Shown: positions 24,040 to 33,738 of the stretch, one piece after another | Layout of the letters: each line of letters starts with the position of its first letter | How positions within the stretch are numbered: position 1 is the stretch's first letter | From: Macrostomum hystrix | Taxonomy: Eukaryota; Platyhelminthes; Macrostomidae | Reading direction: 5' to 3' | DNA: 64,000 nucleotides | Assembly (NCBI GenBank): GCA_950097015.1 | Contig: CATNEN010000038.1 | Coordinates: forward strand, 20,124,001-20,188,000 | Position numbers and translations under genes: made by a program | The notes under the pieces: generated by a model | Told to the model about the DNA's origin: nothing | What the model saw: only the letters and a program-made list of their open reading frames with translations | Databases searched by the model: none

Positions 24040-24795
24040 ATGGCTAGGCTAAGATTTCTAGCAAATACCGCGTTGCTTCTATTCGTGGTTCGCTACTATA
24101 TATGTTGTCAGGCCGATCAAAGTTTTATTCTTCAAAACAGCTACATGTGCATCCGACCTGAGTTTGTTAGAAACCAATCTGTGGTATCTCTCCTTCACTG
24201 CTCCATGATGTGCTACGAGATGACAAACTGTCAGGCCTTCACCATGGCTGACGGTCCGTGTCAGCTGTTCGTGTTCGACAAGTGCAGCAAGTCGTTGAGG
24301 GACTGCAGCTGCTCCAGGAGAGGCCAGGTGTTTGTGAAACAGCAGCCGGGACTCGAGGCTGGCCAGCTGTGTCCGACTGGCTACGGAGACGACCTGTGCG
24401 GAGTGAAGTACAAGCTGTACTTCGGCATGGGAACCTGGTGGCCGAGCAGGCAGAAGTGCGAGTCTGAGAGCGGTCTGGTGATCATGGCCGATGTGACCGA
24501 CGCTACCGAGATGAGCCGTGTTGACCAGATCTACAGCAACAAAGCTGGAGGCAAATCAGTCTGGCTCGGAGGCTTCCAGCCAGCAGGCAGTCCGGAGCCA
24601 GACGGAGGCTGGTACTGGGTCGCGTGCAACATCAGCCTAGACGGAAGTCTGTGGGGAAGTGGAGAACCGGACATTGGCAACACTCGAGAAAATACAATCG
24701 GGCGCTGGTCTTTTCACGATAAGCTCTCAGACTTTTCGGATTCATCAGGCACACCTGGCGCTGTCCTGTGCGAATGTCTGTCTCCCTTTGACTAA
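24040..24795 (+). CDS. Secreted C-type lectin-like protein, intronless
   Basis: One ORF of 251 aa. A signal peptide (LRFLANTALLLFVVRYYICC) leads to a Cys-rich part (about 26-100: SYMCIRPEF, LHCSMMCYEMTNCQAFTMAD, CQLFVFDKC) that looks like a PAN/apple-type fold. From about 115 to 249 is a C-type lectin-like domain (CGVKYKLYFGMGTWWPSRQK, SVWLGGFQPAG, WYWVACNIS, LWGSGEPDIGN, W, LCECLSP). The EPD triplet resembles the EPN motif of mannose-type sites, with Asp in place of Asn, and the usual WND is not clear, so classical calcium-dependent sugar binding is uncertain. Such proteins often act in recognition or immunity. No introns are needed to read it. Confidence 0.85.
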   Translation: MARLRFLANTALLLFVVRYYICCQADQSFILQNSYMCIRPEFVRNQSVVSLLHCSMMCYEMTNCQAFTMADGPCQLFVFDKCSKSLRDCSCSRRGQVFVKQQPGLEAGQLCPTGYGDDLCGVKYKLYFGMGTWWPSRQKCESESGLVIMADVTDATEMSRVDQIYSNKAGGKSVWLGGFQPAGSPEPDGGWYWVACNISLDGSLWGSGEPDIGNTRENTIGRWSFHDKLSDFSDSSGTPGAVLCECLSPFD

Positions 24796-25970
24796 GCACT
24801 CTAAATATAGCTGAGAATTATTACTCACGTAATCACTTGATCACTGCGCAGTTCTACTTAGCTCGTAGTGCTCTAGGGCTCTCTCTTCAATATTCTCCAC
24901 TGTAATGTTACACTCTCACTATTACTCTTTAGTTATCAAAGTTACTATTTATTACTAGTAGTGCTGCCACCAAGCAGAAGGAACTGCTATCAAAGGAATG
25001 TTCCGAAGATATTCCTTATTTGCACTTTATTTCTCTAGGGTAGCGTTTCTCTCTCTCTCTCTCTCTCTTATACGTGTATACGTTGTTTGAGAGGTCTTTT
25101 AGCACCGGTTATACACTTAATCCGTCAGGCGTACCTGTGGATTAGAGGGTCACAGCAATAGGCCTTTGAATCACATATGGATAAACTCTGAAATTCGGGT
25201 ATTACTTTCGTTGTCCTCTAAGTATTCTGAACACTCCTGTTCATGCAAATCTTTCCTTTCTCTGAATATTCTGCTTCAGGTATAGTTTCAAAGTAATTTA
25301 ATTTCAAAAGAATTTGGATGTTTGCTTGTCGATAAGGAAGTTTGTCCCGAAGGCACACGACGATTTCCTCACTCCAAAATTCCTGCTTATATAATGTTTT
25401 ATTTGCAATTTTTTAACAAAATTTTATTACAAAATATATATTTTGATTCGCGCCTATTTTAACAAACATTTGAGAAAATATTTTTACTGTTCGACAATTT
25501 AAACAAATCAGAAAATACTTTTTTACTTGTTTCGCTTTAAACAAATAATTTTTCTGGCGTAAATTTAACTTGCACAACTTTATGTTTTAGAGGCCTATTA
25601 CAGTAGTTATATATGCACTTTTTTCAAACAGTCTTCTGAAAAGACATAACATGTTTAACGTATTAACTCGTATCAATTCGATATATTAATTGTACCTGAA
25701 GTAGAATTGGCTCATCTAGAAGCATGTTTTCTGAAACATTCGGCGTTTTTATTCCATTTTCATAGAGCAGTAACAACGCCACTTATTAGAAAATATGAAT
25801 AAAAGTGAACAAAATTGGTAAAATTGCCTAATTTGGTAAGAATTACTCGCACGTATGAGTATGACGATTACAGCAACACGCTCTATGTACTCGTACTTCA
25901 GAGATAGAAATTGACATTGCTCTGTAATTTTAACGCAAACAGAATTTCATATTTGTAAGTCTTGCATCTG
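24796..25970. other. Intergenic AT-rich region
   Basis: Probable lectin 3' untranslated sequence followed by AT-rich DNA with a (CT)n microsatellite at about 25048-25068. No gene recognised. Confidence 0.35.
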
Positions 25971-27078
25971 CAGGGACAACTAAAACCCTCGGGACGCGAA
26001 AACGAGCCAATTCATGGCAAAGAATCTGAGGGGCTCGCTTAAAAGTATTGTTCTATGGCTTTTTCGAGTCTTCTCTGCTATCAGGCAAATTAAAATTGCT
26101 TTAGCTGCGGCCAGCAGTGAAGCTAAGCTGAACTATATCAAGAGAAGCATTTTTTATTCCCTTGATGAAATGCCAAGAAAGTGCAGCGTATTTCCGTGCT
26201 CGTCAAATTACAACTCTGAAGCCGTTCGAACACGGATATTTGCGTTTCCCAGAGATCCACAGAAGCGAGAGCGATGGAGAAAGGCGCTGCCAAATATTCT
26301 CCAGGTCAGAAACCAGATCATTTGCTGTCATTACTGCTGCATAATTCCGCTTCAATTCTGCATGCCAGTCTCGTCCAAACAACTTGAAACCCAAAATTTA
26401 TTATTTTAGAGAGTGACTGACAGCATGGGCGTGTGCGCAAAGCATTGGCCAAGCGATGCTGCAATGGTCAAGAAAAACTCTACCGAAAGGCCAATTAATC
26501 CTCCTTCTGTTTTTAATGGAGTTCCTAGCTCGTGTTTTGTTCAGAACCAAGGTACGTAACTTATAGATTGCTTAACACTTAGCGTCTAAATCGATTTTGC
26601 CGCTCACAATTATCTTACTTTTATTTTTACTCTTATTTTAGACCAGGACCGACAGGCCGAAAAGCGCGATGTTCTTTCTGACGCGAGGTGCGGCGACATC
26701 GATGAGATGGACGCTTTTCAGCTGCTTGATTTTTTGCCGGCATGGGAAAGTTTTCGAGCTGAGGTGAAAAATTCGGATGTCATATCTCGGCATGCACTGA
26801 ACACAGCTATTCTGAACAAAGACGTTTACTTGTTTACGTAATTATATCACTGTAATTTGTAATTGTAATTATAATTACTACATAGTAATTATATCACTGG
26901 TTCCTATTCTTTAAATTAAATACTCGACATTGCCTCGCTTTACTATTTAATCTAACCGTTAATGCCTGATAGCAGAGAAGACTTGAAAAAGCCATAGAAC
27001 AATACTTTTAAGCGAGCCCCTCAGATTTTTTGCCATGAATTGGCTCATTTCGCGTCCCGAGGGTTTTAGTTGTCCCTG
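25971..27078 (+). mobile_element. P-like (THAP) DNA transposon, short member
   Basis: The ends are inverted repeats over about 105 bp: left arm starts CAGGGACAACTAAAACCCTC, the right arm is its reverse complement ending at 27078. Arms share GAGCCAATTCATGGCAAA and TTGTTCTATGGCTTTTTC. Both flanks contain CTTGCAT (25961-25967 and 27080-27086), but not directly abutting on the left, so the target duplication is imperfect. It encodes a three-exon THAP protein and is much shorter than the related element at 27655-30177, which suggests an internally deleted, non-autonomous copy. Confidence 0.85.
26170..26841 (+). CDS. THAP-domain protein of a P-like element (158 aa)
   Basis: Exons 26170-26304, 26410-26551 and 26642-26841 join in phase. 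Residues 1-90 are a THAP zinc finger: MPRKCSVFPCSSNYNS with C-x4-C, then TRIFAFPRDPQKRERWRKAL, then MGVCAKHWP with C-x2-H, then the AVPTIF-like FNGVPSSCF. The remaining 65 residues (AFQLLDFLPAWESFRAEVKN) resemble the start of the longer protein in the neighbouring element and end at a stop. The catalytic transposase core is absent, so the protein may bind the element's ends, as an inhibitor or domesticated factor, rather than cut DNA. An upstream in-frame ATG at 26014 lies inside the inverted arm and is less likely. Confidence 0.75.
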
Positions 27079-27646
27079 ACTTGCATTTAATCCCCAGCTT
27101 GGCCCGGCCTATTGGCTATTAATTCTATGTATTTTTATATAAAATCCGATTTCGTCGTTAATGGACGTTTAATGGGCGCATTCTGAGCCACGAATCTATC
27201 GTCTATGGTTGGAAATGCGAAGTCTTGAACCAGTGTGCCACATAATGGTCCCGAAAACGGGGCCGATTATACCATATAATGGGCGCCAAACCAAATCGAA
27301 TTTCATATAAAATAGTGGCTGCTCAATTTGCAGTCTATGGTTAAAAAGTCCTCGGCCACGCTCAATAGTCCTCGGCTCGCTTCGCTCGCCTCGGACAATT
27401 AAACGCCACAGATTCTATATTATCTATATATAGGTAATATAGGTAATATAGGTAATATAGAATCTGTGATTAAACGCAGCCTCAGACTTTCTAACCACAG
27501 AATGCCAATTAAGCAGCCACTATCATATACTTAACTGGCCTAAGCCAGTCATTTAACGGCCTAGGCCGATTAAACATATAGTCTATGGTCACAGTTGTTG
27601 TAAACAGTTTTAGTAGTGCAATCTCGGGAGCCGGGCCAAGCTTTAG
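27079..27646. other. Spacer between the two P-like elements
   Basis: Contains short inverted and direct repeats (AGGTAATATAGGTAATATAG near 27430; CTCGGCTCGCTTCGCTCGCC near 27380). Phrases such as AGTCTATGGTTA recur. It may be the remnant of another small palindromic element. No gene seen. Confidence 0.35.
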
Positions 27647-28039
27647 GATTAAATCAAGGACAACTTAATAACTCAGGACCGGAAACGAGCCAATTCATGG
27701 CGAAAAAAGTATGAGGCTCGTTTAAAAGCATTGTTCTATGGCCCATCCGTATGCGCATGCTTTCAGTTGCGAATGTATACTCGTATCATATTTGACTTTT
27801 TAATAGGCAGTCAGAAGGCGGGTGCAGGGTCGGTTTTCTTAAATGTTGAATAGTTTTATTACATAAAAAACGTCGTGAAAATACACAATGGGAAAGCTGT
27901 ACATGCAGCACATGTATAAGGAAACTCGAGAAAAATTTACGATTCTTTCTTCATCTGAACTGCAAACAGAGAGGAAAATAACAGTCACATAACGGGACAA
28001 GAGCTGACTATGATTAATAGTAAAGTGTTTGCTCCAGGT

Positions 28040-28670
28040 TCGCTCACTGTCCACTCAGCTTCAGTATTTTTCTATCGTGCGCTTTATCAGGCGAAGGAGC
28101 GCTCTTTGTTCCTCGTTGAACATAACCCTTGAAGAAACAGTTGGTGAGGCGCACGCAGCATCCCAGAACATCTGCTTTAGGGAAGTAAAACTCACCAACG
28201 GCAGCAAACAATTTCCGCACTCGCAAAGCACATGACGGTGATCGCAGCGAAATGAAGCATCCGAAACAGAGGCAAGCAAAATTGAACAGCCACTTTGGCG
28301 GGTGCTTCAACTTTCCCCGGGAAATCATTTCAGTGAATTCACAGAGTGAGGTGTTTAAATTATCGGCAGGATCTTCACCGGCAATTTTCTCCTTAAACGT
28401 TATGTAGCCTGAAATGTTATTATTATGCCTCAGTTTTCACCTCAGCAATCGTTATTTCCATCCAAGTTTAAGTAACACAAATGCATGCCTGACCTGCAAT
28501 ACAATAAACAGATGCCTTTTCGGCCATTGATAGGCTCTCTGCTTTGACATAGCAGTCATCGAGCGTCGATATTTTCGAGCGAATGCATTTTCGAAGCTGG
28601 TGGTACAAATAGTCGGCAGAAAGAAGAAAAATCGGTAGCAGCCTTAGAACAAATGGCTTTACCACCGAAC
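28040..28670 (-). pseudogene. Remnants resembling the C-terminus of a P-type transposase
   Basis: Two minus-strand ORF pieces: 28665-28468 with LSMAEKASVYCIAGQ, and 28370-28044 with ISRGKLKHPPKWLFNF. In P/THAP9 transposases a YIAGY-like motif is followed at some distance by an RGGL..PS-like motif, and these pieces follow that order. There is no ORF linking them to the THAP exons and no acidic catalytic triad was found between them. Confidence 0.5.
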
Positions 28671-28780
28671 AATGGCTTCAATATTATTGCGAGCACTGTT
28701 CGAGCAGTTTTGTTATGATTGTCTGACGCTTGGCCGAGCAGATGTTGGCACCGATAGCGAATCGATGGCGGGACATACGT

Positions 28781-29980
28781 TTAATCGAAAATCAACACAC
28801 AAAACTTCTGCTGCGGTTTCAGTTTGGCAAATGTGACCTTTATGATCTCGTTTGCATCATTTTCAGTGCCAATCTCTCCTAGACCAGCCAACTGAGTGCG
28901 TAGTGTGCGTTGGTGGGGCAAAGGAAGGAGCGTCTGTGCATGCGCGTATGCAGAACTGCTAATCAGGTAAAGCAAAGCAGATTGGCGCATAGTGGCAATG
29001 TCGTATCGTCGATTGTTTGGGTGCGTTGTGGCGAACTCGAGTAGCTTCAGGATGAATGTAACCGATGTGTCCGGTACAACTCCACCGTGGTTAAAGGCAA
29101 TAGAAACGTTCTTAGATAATGCCCTCACCTCACTTTCGACGTCCACTGTAGAGTTTTTACAACGATTTATGATAGCTTCAAATTGCAACCAATACTTTAA
29201 TGTTGGTGGAAATCCAAGCAGATCTCGAACCGCAACTGGTGAATGTAACCGAAAGCATCGTACGGAATAGTTTGGTGAAACGAAAACTCGCAGAACCATT
29301 TCGGCATTGGCGCTTAACGAGAAGATAAACACCTCCTCTTGAACAATGGTAACAATAAGCTGATGTGCTTTGATGACGTCTGAACAGTGAATGGATGCTC
29401 GGAATTCAGTCCACGATGGCAGCGTGTCACGCTCTCGAAATTCTACTAGTTCATCTTGGAAAAGGCATCGTTCGGACAACAGCACGCCTCTTCCCTCAGC
29501 CTGTCGACTGGCACGCACTGCAATATCCAAGCGCGCATCTTAGTGGTTCGTTTCGACCCTATTTGATGCAGTACAAATACGCTCGAATATTTGAATTAAA
29601 GCAGTAGAACTTCACAAACCTTGTGTTTGAACGAGGCAAGACTGCGGGACTCCGTCGAAAACTGATGGTGGATGTAGCGGCCTTTCATTTCTTCCCTTTT
29701 TTATCATTGGGGCATCTTGAGGCCAGTGCTTAGCACACACGCCCATGTAGTCTGTCACGGTCTAAACAACAACAAAATTGTTAATGAATTCATGTGGCCA
29801 GGCTAAATCTGATTAGCAAAGCACATTTGAAGAAAGTCTTACCGTCAGTTGATTAGGCAGAGACAGTCGCCAAGCCTCTCGTTCAGTTGCATGTTTAGGA
29901 AACGAAAATACTGTAACATTCCGATCACGGTTACTATTGTAGTTTGAACAACAGAAAATAACGCTGCATTTTCTCGGCAT
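28781..29980 (-). CDS. THAP-domain protein of the long P-like element (338 aa)
   Basis: Minus-strand exons 29980-29843, 29761-29620 and 29517-28781 join in phase and match the exon structure of the short element exactly (second exon 142 nt in both). The THAP finger reads MPRKCSVIFCCSNYNSN, then VTVFSFPKHATEREAWRLSL, then MGVCAKHWPQ and FDGVPQSC. The third exon encodes about 245 residues (LPSWTEFRASIHCSDVIKAH; FIFSLSANAEMVLRVF; LLGFPPTLKYWLQFEAIINR) that I do not match to a catalytic P transposase core. Further downstream on the same strand (28670-28040) are pieces such as EKASVYCIAGQACICVT and ISRGKLKHPPKWLFNFACLC, which resemble the C-terminal end of P/THAP9 transposases. Whether they are spliced on is unknown. 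Confidence 0.7.
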
Positions 29981-30185
29981 GATATTTAGTTTCAGCTAGC
30001 AAGAATAAAAGTTCTCTCTCTCAATTGCAAGTGCATGCGAAGAACTCAATTTTCAGCTCAGATTTCTTCGCTTTCGTAGCTTTGGATGGGCCATAGAACA
30101 ATGCTTTTAAACGAGCCTCATACTTTTTTCGCCATGAATTGGCTCGTTTCCGGTCCTGAGTTATTAAGTTGTCCTTGGATTAAAT

Positions 30186-30816
30186 ACTATAATACCCCCT
30201 GAACTCGTTGTCTATGGCCTAGGAACGGCTTCGGACTGCGCTTCTGGGCCTCGGCTTCCCCTTGGCCAAGAAACGCGTCCTCAGCCGTTCGTAGGCCAAA
30301 GAAACGAAATCAGGGGGGTATTTTCTATACTTAAGGACATACTCTCGTAATTAAAGTTATTTCCCTGGGAGAAAACAATGCAAGAACACACGCCGTGCTT
30401 TAAATACTTCAGATTATTTTTAACTAATAAAAAATCCTTTAGCAGTACATGCAGAATTATATGCATGCAGTAAATATAAGAATATAAGCTGCTCCAAAAC
30501 TAAAATTTGGATTTTCATGCTGACACTTCTATTGCTTAGCTTAGCCTCTGCAAAACAGTAACGAATTATAGAAAGAAATCAAACACTTGATAGTCCGATA
30601 AGCGAATCTGCTTTTAGCAAACAATTGCCCAACAGGAAATCTCGGCTCCTAGAAACAGGTTTCTGCTATGGGGGGGGTAGTTTGTTTGCCAACTCTCCTA
30701 AATTCAAGCAGGGCGAAATATATTTATAGAGGCCTCTACTAAAGAGAAATATAAAATTTCGCAGCTGCAGAATCAAAATTCAACACGAGGCCCACTACTG
30801 CCACAAAGTCACTGAA
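30186..30816. other. 5' region of the DEG/ENaC gene
   Basis: Starts with a GC-rich palindromic patch (30200-30310, GGCCTCGGCTTCCCCTTGGCC). An AT-rich core with ATATAAAA at about 30749-30756 lies about 65 bp before the channel's ATG and could be its TATA box. No other gene seen. Confidence 0.35.
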
Positions 30817-32511
30817 ATGGGAGAAAAGCGAGTGCCTCTGTTGGACATTGTGAGAGAGTCCGTAGCCAACTCATCAGCTCACGCCATCTGCAGAGTGCCT
30901 CCCGCCAATCGAAGCCCCGCTCTTCGGCTGTTCTGGTTGCTAGCTTTCCTCTGCTTCTTGGCCCTGTTACTGAGCACCTGCAGGGCGTACATTGTGCGAT
31001 TAAACAATCCGGGCGTGAAGTCCGAGTTTCAAGCTGAGAAGATACCGTTTGAATTTCCTGACGTACACTTTTGCAACAGTCTTCAAGCCGCTGGTTCTTT
31101 TATTTACAGGTTGAACAAGTCCGAGGCTGACCAGGTAATCAATCCTTTCAATGCTGCTCAGGACAGATTTGATGCCGCGATCAGGTTATTAAATAGTTCA
31201 ACCAACGAGAGCTCTATCGTATTACAGCTGCGAATTCTCAGTATAATACAATCTCTACCGTACAAAACACTCGCGGATATTGTGGGTCATAGGAAACTGC
31301 AGACATTCTACGAAAACTTTGGCATCTTCAGTGTCGGCTCGGGACGCTCCAGTCAGAACTCACCTGTCGCAGTGGAAACGCTGTACCATCCGAATCACCT
31401 AAAGTGCTTCAAATTAGCGCTTACCGATGCTGAATTAAAAAAAATGTGTAACACTAACAATCGACTGCAACTTAATTTGATATTAGATCCATTCTTCTAC
31501 GCATTTGAAGTTTTGGGGCTGTTTTCGTCTGCGGATAGCAGGCTACCGATCATGCGGGTATCCCAATCCGGACATTTCAACTATATATACCCATTCGACT
31601 GGGACCTGGAGAACCCATTGGGATTCGACAGAGGCAGCGGCATGTACCTCTACCTGACCCCCAGAGGTCAGTATCCGTCGCGGCTGACCTCCACGGTGAT
31701 TAGCTTGGCACCTGGCAGGGCATACGACCTGGCAATTTCAATGATAGACGCCCAGATGACTCCCGAAGACTTCCCCAACCAGTGCATCGATCAGCACGAT
31801 CCGGTTCTGTTCCTGAACCCGTACAGCGGCTCAGCGGACGCATTCAGCTACAGCGAGGCCCACTGCTACTACTCTGAGATCGCCAGAGACATGCAGCAGA
31901 GGTACAACTGCAGCCCTAAGCCTGATCCGACACCTTGGCAATTCAGACACCTGGCCCTGTGCCTGAACCTCACGGCTGCTGGGACTGTGGAAAATATTCA
32001 TAGAAACATGAAGGCGGCAGTGAAGGCTCGTCTGGATGCAGACAGCGGCAACAACACTTGGGATCAGGCCTGCGCTGCCAAGCGGCTCTGCAGGCGTCGC
32101 ACCTACTCTGTGACGTCATCATTTGGACTGTGGCCCAATCAGGCCAGTCTGATTCGGCTGCTTGATAACTTTTTAACATCTCTGCTAAGTAAAGTCGATC
32201 GAACTGAATTCAGATCATTGGACACTGGCGTAAAAACTATTCGTGTCATCGACCCTAGATTAGTTATAGATTTCGAAGACGGAATCTGGCAATACTATCA
32301 ACGGGCTGCTGTCTCTGTGACATTTCGAGCGAAGTCGACGCTCAGTTCGCTGACAACATTCAGTCTGGATTATCGGCTCTCCCAGTTCATTGCGGACACA
32401 GGTGGTGCGCTCGGCCTGTACCTGGGATGCTCGATATTGACTGTGTTTGAACTGATTGAGCTGCTGCACGATGTGATCATGTACGCCACTTGCTACAAGC
32501 GTGGAGAGTGA
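30817..32511 (+). CDS. DEG/ENaC family sodium channel subunit, intronless
   Basis: One ORF of 564 aa. A short cytoplasmic N-terminus (ANSSAHAICRV) leads to TM1 at about 34-58 (LRLFWLLAFLCFLALLLSTC). The ectodomain opens with the family motif FPDVHFCNS and holds many Cys (CIDQ, HCYYSEI, YNCSPK, CAAKRLCRRRTY) and N-glycosylation sites. TM2 near the end has ADTGGALGLYLGCSILTVFE; GCS sits at the selectivity filter where GAS or GSS is usual. The C-terminal tail is very short. Family members are trimeric, amiloride-sensitive sodium channels gated by peptides, acid or force. The single-exon form contrasts with the spliced neighbours. A poly(A) signal AATAAA lies at 32658-32663. No subfamily assigned. 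Confidence 0.9.
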   Translation: MGEKRVPLLDIVRESVANSSAHAICRVPPANRSPALRLFWLLAFLCFLALLLSTCRAYIVRLNNPGVKSEFQAEKIPFEFPDVHFCNSLQAAGSFIYRLNKSEADQVINPFNAAQDRFDAAIRLLNSSTNESSIVLQLRILSIIQSLPYKTLADIVGHRKLQTFYENFGIFSVGSGRSSQNSPVAVETLYHPNHLKCFKLALTDAELKKMCNTNNRLQLNLILDPFFYAFEVLGLFSSADSRLPIMRVSQSGHFNYIYPFDWDLENPLGFDRGSGMYLYLTPRGQYPSRLTSTVISLAPGRAYDLAISMIDAQMTPEDFPNQCIDQHDPVLFLNPYSGSADAFSYSEAHCYYSEIARDMQQRYNCSPKPDPTPWQFRHLALCLNLTAAGTVENIHRNMKAAVKARLDADSGNNTWDQACAAKRLCRRRTYSVTSSFGLWPNQASLIRLLDNFLTSLLSKVDRTEFRSLDTGVKTIRVIDPRLVIDFEDGIWQYYQRAAVSVTFRAKSTLSSLTTFSLDYRLSQFIADTGGALGLYLGCSILTVFELIELLHDVIMYATCYKRGE

Positions 32512-33738
32512 CACCAATGGCGAGTGCAAACTTTTTGTAGCACTATTTTTTATACTAATTGTATTGCTAATTGGACATAAATTGTTTTTCTTTGAACTGA
32601 GATGGGAACTCCCGATTAACGTTTCTATCCGAAGTCCTACTTGTAGTGACTTCATTAAATAAATTAAGTCTTCGCAGTAAGAGCCATTGTTTACGGGAAT
32701 GAACGAATCTACGAAAGCGGCAGGCCCTTTAGGCCGAGAGTTATATATATTTACCAAAAGATAAGGACGGGCCAGAGGGTAAGAGCTGAAAATGAGGGGG
32801 TGATGAAAGAGAGACGAGCAGCTAGCCAATCAGAGAGGAGGGAAAGGAAAGAGAAGTGAAGGTTACATAATAAGTTAAGCAGTTAGAGGGGAAGAGGAGA
32901 AAGTACAATAAGATGGCGCTCGAGCGTAAACAAGCACATTTAGAAGGGGGAGGAAATGACACTACTGTTTAACCCTGGGCCATAGAACCCTGGGCCATCT
33001 ACTCCCTAGTTAAATTAAAATAGAAAGTTTAAATGTAAAAAATGGCTTGGTAGTCCAACTGGTCATTGAAATAATTAGTTTTTTACTCATGTTCTTTACT
33101 TTAGTCGTTTTCAGTAAGCTTACTATTCTGGATTTCCAACAGAGAAAATATTTTTTACGTTTTCCTGCATTTCGTATCGTAGACTGTGTCATTTAGTAAC
33201 TCTTGAGAGAACATGCAGTAAGAGCTAGGAAATTATACTTTTCCGGGTAGAAGTTTCCGAAATCATCTGAAAAGTCAGCGAAATAAGTCAGCGAGCGAGA
33301 CTCTCGAGTATAGAAACAACTGTCAACGGGTAGGTTGAGTGAGTTATGATCAGAGAAGGTCCCACTATGGAAAGGTAAAGAAAGAAATGACGCGGCTCGC
33401 AATTCCAATTAGACGAATGCTTCCTATTCTCCGTCAAGCCTATGCAGCTGCTCTGTTTCCTTCCGTACCCTTCAAAAAATTATGAGCCGGCTTTCGTCGG
33501 TCACACAGTTTTCAAACATCCGAGTTTGTTTCTCTCCGCACCAATTAATTGCGAAAACAACTGAGTCGCACTGACTAACTTGACAACTGAGGGGACGCTG
33601 CGGGAGAATGATTGGTTGCTAGGGACTCTGTGTGCAACGCCTGACGATTTTGTTGCTCCTTATAATTGGGAAGCAAGCAGGAAGTTCACGTAATGAAGTC
33701 GGCCACAGCTTTGCCTATACTCGCAGCTGGCAGTAGCA
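32512..33738. other. Intergenic region, 3' UTR of channel to 5' end of cyclase
   Basis: After the channel's poly(A) signal there is a purine-rich block (32760-32960) beginning near TGTAGTGACTTCATT (32643) and ending near AAATGACACTACTG (32955). The ends are partly inverted, so a small mobile element is possible. 33190-33730 shows no gene and presumably holds the cyclase promoter. Confidence 0.35.

Larger units (their letters stand above)
27655..30177 (-). mobile_element. P-like (THAP) DNA transposon, long member with 8-bp target duplication
   Basis: Termini CAAGGACAAC (27655) and GTTGTCCTTG (to 30177) are exact inverted repeats within arms of about 95 bp that share CCAATTCATGGCGAAAAAAG. The 8-bp sequence GATTAAAT flanks both sides (27647-27654 and 30178-30185). 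An 8-bp duplication and THAP coding match the P-element superfamily. The arms are clearly related to those of the element at 25971 but diverged, so the two are different members of one family. Confidence 0.92.
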
